Of a stretch of DNA of 64,000 bases, positions 62,242 to 64,000 are shown in pieces. Within the stretch, counting starts at the first letter, position 1. The number at the start of each line of letters is the position of its first letter. The position numbers and the translations under genes are program-made. The stretch covers positions 220,454-284,453 of the forward strand of contig NZ_QJTI01000001.1 in NCBI RefSeq assembly GCF_003217325.1. Direction: 5' to 3'. The notes beneath the pieces are model-generated. The model saw only the letters and a list, made by a program, of their open reading frames with translations. It searched no databases and was not told where the DNA came from. This stretch comes from Rhodopseudomonas faecalis (GTDB lineage Bacteria; Pseudomonadota; Alphaproteobacteria; Rhizobiales; Xanthobacteraceae).

Positions 62242-64000
62242 ATGGTCAATTCTCCGTCCTCGCCGCATCTGTTCGCCCTCATTCTCGGCCGGGTTCAGGC
62301 TGTCTGCGAGGCGCTGGCCGCCGAGGGGGCGCTGCCCGCCGGTCTCGATCTGTCGCGCGTGGTGGTCGAGCCGCCCAAGGACCCGACCCATGGCGACATG
62401 GCGACCAATGCCGCGATGGTGCTGGCCAAGGAAGCCAAGGCCAAGCCGCGCGATCTCGCCGAGCAGATCGCCGCCAAACTGCGCGCCGAGCCGATGGTGG
62501 CCAAGGTCGAGATCGCCGGGCCGGGCTTCATCAATCTGACGCTGCAGACCAAGGTCTGGACCGATGAGCTGCGCGCGGTGCTGGCGCAGGGCTCGGCCTA
62601 TGGCCGCAGCGCGATCGGCGGCGGCCACAAGGTCAATGTCGAGTACGTGTCGGCCAATCCGACCGGCCCGATGCATGTCGGCCACTGCCGCGGCGCGGTG
62701 TTTGGCGATGCGCTCGCCAATCTGCTCGCCTTCGCCGGCTATGACGTCACCCGCGAATATTACATCAACGACGCTGGCGCCCAGGTCGATGTGCTCGGGC
62801 GCTCGGCGTTCCTGCGCTACCAGGAAGCGCTCGGCGAGGAGATCGGCGAGATTCCGGAGGGGCTTTATCCCGGCGATTACCTCAAGCCGGTCGGTGAGGC
62901 GCTGAAGGCCGAGCATGGCGACCGGCTGCGCACGATGCCGGAGGCCGAATGGCTGCCGATCGCGCGCGCCAAGGCGATTGCCATGATGATGGACATGATC
63001 CGTGCCGATCTGGCCGCGCTCAACATCAGCCATGAGGAGTTTTTCTCAGAACGCTCACTGATCGAGGGCGGCACCGACCGCGTCGCCGAGACCATCGCGT
63101 TCCTGCGCGCCAAGGGCGACGTCTATGAAGGCCGGCTGCCGCCGCCCAAGGGCGCCCCGGTCGATGACTATGAAGACCGCGAGCAGACCCTGTTCCGCGC
63201 CACCGCCTATGGCGACGACGTCGATCGGCCGCTGCTGAAGTCGAACGGCTCCTACACCTATTTCGCTTCGGACATCGCCTATCACAAGACCAAGTTCGAC
63301 CGCGGCTATCGCACCATGGTCGACGTCTGGGGCGCCGATCACGGCGGTTACATCAAGCGCGTGCAGGCGGCGATCAAGGCGGTGACCGCCGGGCAGGGCG
63401 TGCTCGACGTCAAGATCGTGCAGCTGGTCAAGCTGCTGCGCAATGGCGAGCCGGTGAAGATGTCGAAGCGCGCCGGCGACTTCGTCACGCTGCGCGAGGT
63501 GGTCAAAGAGGTCGGCTGCGACGCCACCCGCTTCATGATGCTGTTCCGCAAGAACGACGCGCTGCTCGATTTCGACCTCGCCAAGGTGATCGAGCAGTCC
63601 AAGGACAACGCGGTGTTTTACGTGCAATACGGCCATGCCCGCGGCCATTCAGTGTTCCGCAATGCCGTCGAAGTGATTCCGGATTTGCCCGAGGAGCCGG
63701 CCGCGCGCATCGCCTTCCTGCGCGATGCCGAGGTCGAGCGGCTGACCGACAGCGCCGAACTCGATCTGTTGCGCCGGCTTGCGCTCTATCCGCGCATCGT
63801 CGAAGCGGCGGCGCAGGCGCATGAGCCGCACCGCATCGCTTTCTATCTGTACGAGCTCGCCAGTGAATTCCACGCGCTGTGGACGCGCGGTCGCGACCTG
63901 CCTCATTTACGCTTCATTATCAATAATGATGCACTGATAACCAAGGCGCGATTGGCATTGGTCCAAGGCGCCGTTTCGGTTCTCGCATCAGGACTCGCCG
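62242..64000 (+). CDS. argS: Arginine--tRNA ligase (C-terminus cut by window)
   Basis: 586 complete codons are visible with no stop; the family's usual length suggests only some 10-20 residues are missing. Class I synthetase: N-terminal Add-1 domain with [25 protein letters not shown] motif in [17 protein letters not shown], and KMSKR in [26 protein letters not shown]-type anticodon domain near the end. The ATG at 62242 gives [11 protein letters not shown]. Downstream of dgt as in other Rhizobiales. Confidence 0.95.
   Translation, partial: MVNSPSSPHLFALILGRVQAVCEALAAEGALPAGLDLSRVVVEPPKDPTHGDMATNAAMVLAKEAKAKPRDLAEQIAAKLRAEPMVAKVEIAGPGFINLTLQTKVWTDELRAVLAQGSAYGRSAIGGGHKVNVEYVSANPTGPMHVGHCRGAVFGDALANLLAFAGYDVTREYYINDAGAQVDVLGRSAFLRYQEALGEEIGEIPEGLYPGDYLKPVGEALKAEHGDRLRTMPEAEWLPIARAKAIAMMMDMIRADLAALNISHEEFFSERSLIEGGTDRVAETIAFLRAKGDVYEGRLPPPKGAPVDDYEDREQTLFRATAYGDDVDRPLLKSNGSYTYFASDIAYHKTKFDRGYRTMVDVWGADHGGYIKRVQAAIKAVTAGQGVLDVKIVQLVKLLRNGEPVKMSKRAGDFVTLREVVKEVGCDATRFMMLFRKNDALLDFDLAKVIEQSKDNAVFYVQYGHARGHSVFRNAVEVIPDLPEEPAARIAFLRDAEVERLTDSAELDLLRRLALYPRIVEAAAQAHEPHRIAFYLYELASEFHALWTRGRDLPHLRFIINNDALITKARLALVQGAVSVLASGLA

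Overview
The window is 64 kb of high-GC chromosome, almost certainly from an alphaproteobacterium of the Rhizobiales, family Nitrobacteraceae (Bradyrhizobium/Rhodopseudomonas type). The evidence is gene order (pyrH-frr-uppS-cdsA-dxr-rseP-bamA-lpxD-fabZ-lpxA-lpxI-lpxB; pdhA-pdhB-pdhC-lpd with a lipoyl domain on E1-beta; erpA-dgt-argS), an LpxI-type lipid A pathway, an alphaproteobacterial LexA box (GTTC-N7-GTTC) in front of lexA, an ExoR-like Sel1 protein, and intergenic palindromes of a kind I associate with these genomes. Genus assignment is inference; no rRNA is present.

Layout. 1-12 kb: cell-envelope supercluster on the + strand (end of UMP kinase, ribosome recycling factor, undecaprenyl-PP and CDP-DAG synthesis, MEP isoprenoid step, site-2 protease, BamA, lipid A genes). 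12-17 kb: citrate synthase and GluRS on the - strand, divergent from a GlnRS gene. 17-21.4 kb: ComEC-like membrane protein, convergent with lexA and moeA. 21.6-32.6 kb: accessory block of small secreted or membrane proteins, a HAD hydrolase, a MotB/OmpA-like protein, an orphan ABC substrate-binding protein, a PilZ protein, and a - strand stress group (P-type ATPase, HtrA-like protease, Hsp20). It lies between moaC and moeA, which I recall as neighbours in many Rhizobiales. 33-37.4 kb: ppiD-trpD-trpC-moaC on the - strand. 37.6-46.5 kb: tpiA, secG, pyrG, a VOC protein, kdsA, an L,D-transpeptidase, queF (- strand) and eno. 46.7-53.5 kb: LysE exporter, FtsB-like divisome protein and the pyruvate dehydrogenase operon with an interposed DUF5076-like gene. 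53.5-64 kb: an 0.8-kb interval without a recognised gene, exoR-like, xth, an RND efflux pair, erpA, dgt and argS (cut by the window end).

The genes mostly form core operons: envelope lipid and outer-membrane assembly, central carbon metabolism (TpiA, Eno, PDH, GltA), tRNA charging and nucleotide synthesis. I see no transposase, integrase, CRISPR array, tRNA or rRNA. No clearly new multi-gene system is evident. The most interesting signals are non-coding or small: a candidate RNA thermometer in the hsp20 leader, a 125-126-bp repeat whose edge abuts the stop codons of two unrelated genes, a possible 23-residue CxxC peptide gene, an unusual low-GC cysteine-containing loop in BamA, and the accessory block splitting moaC from moeA.
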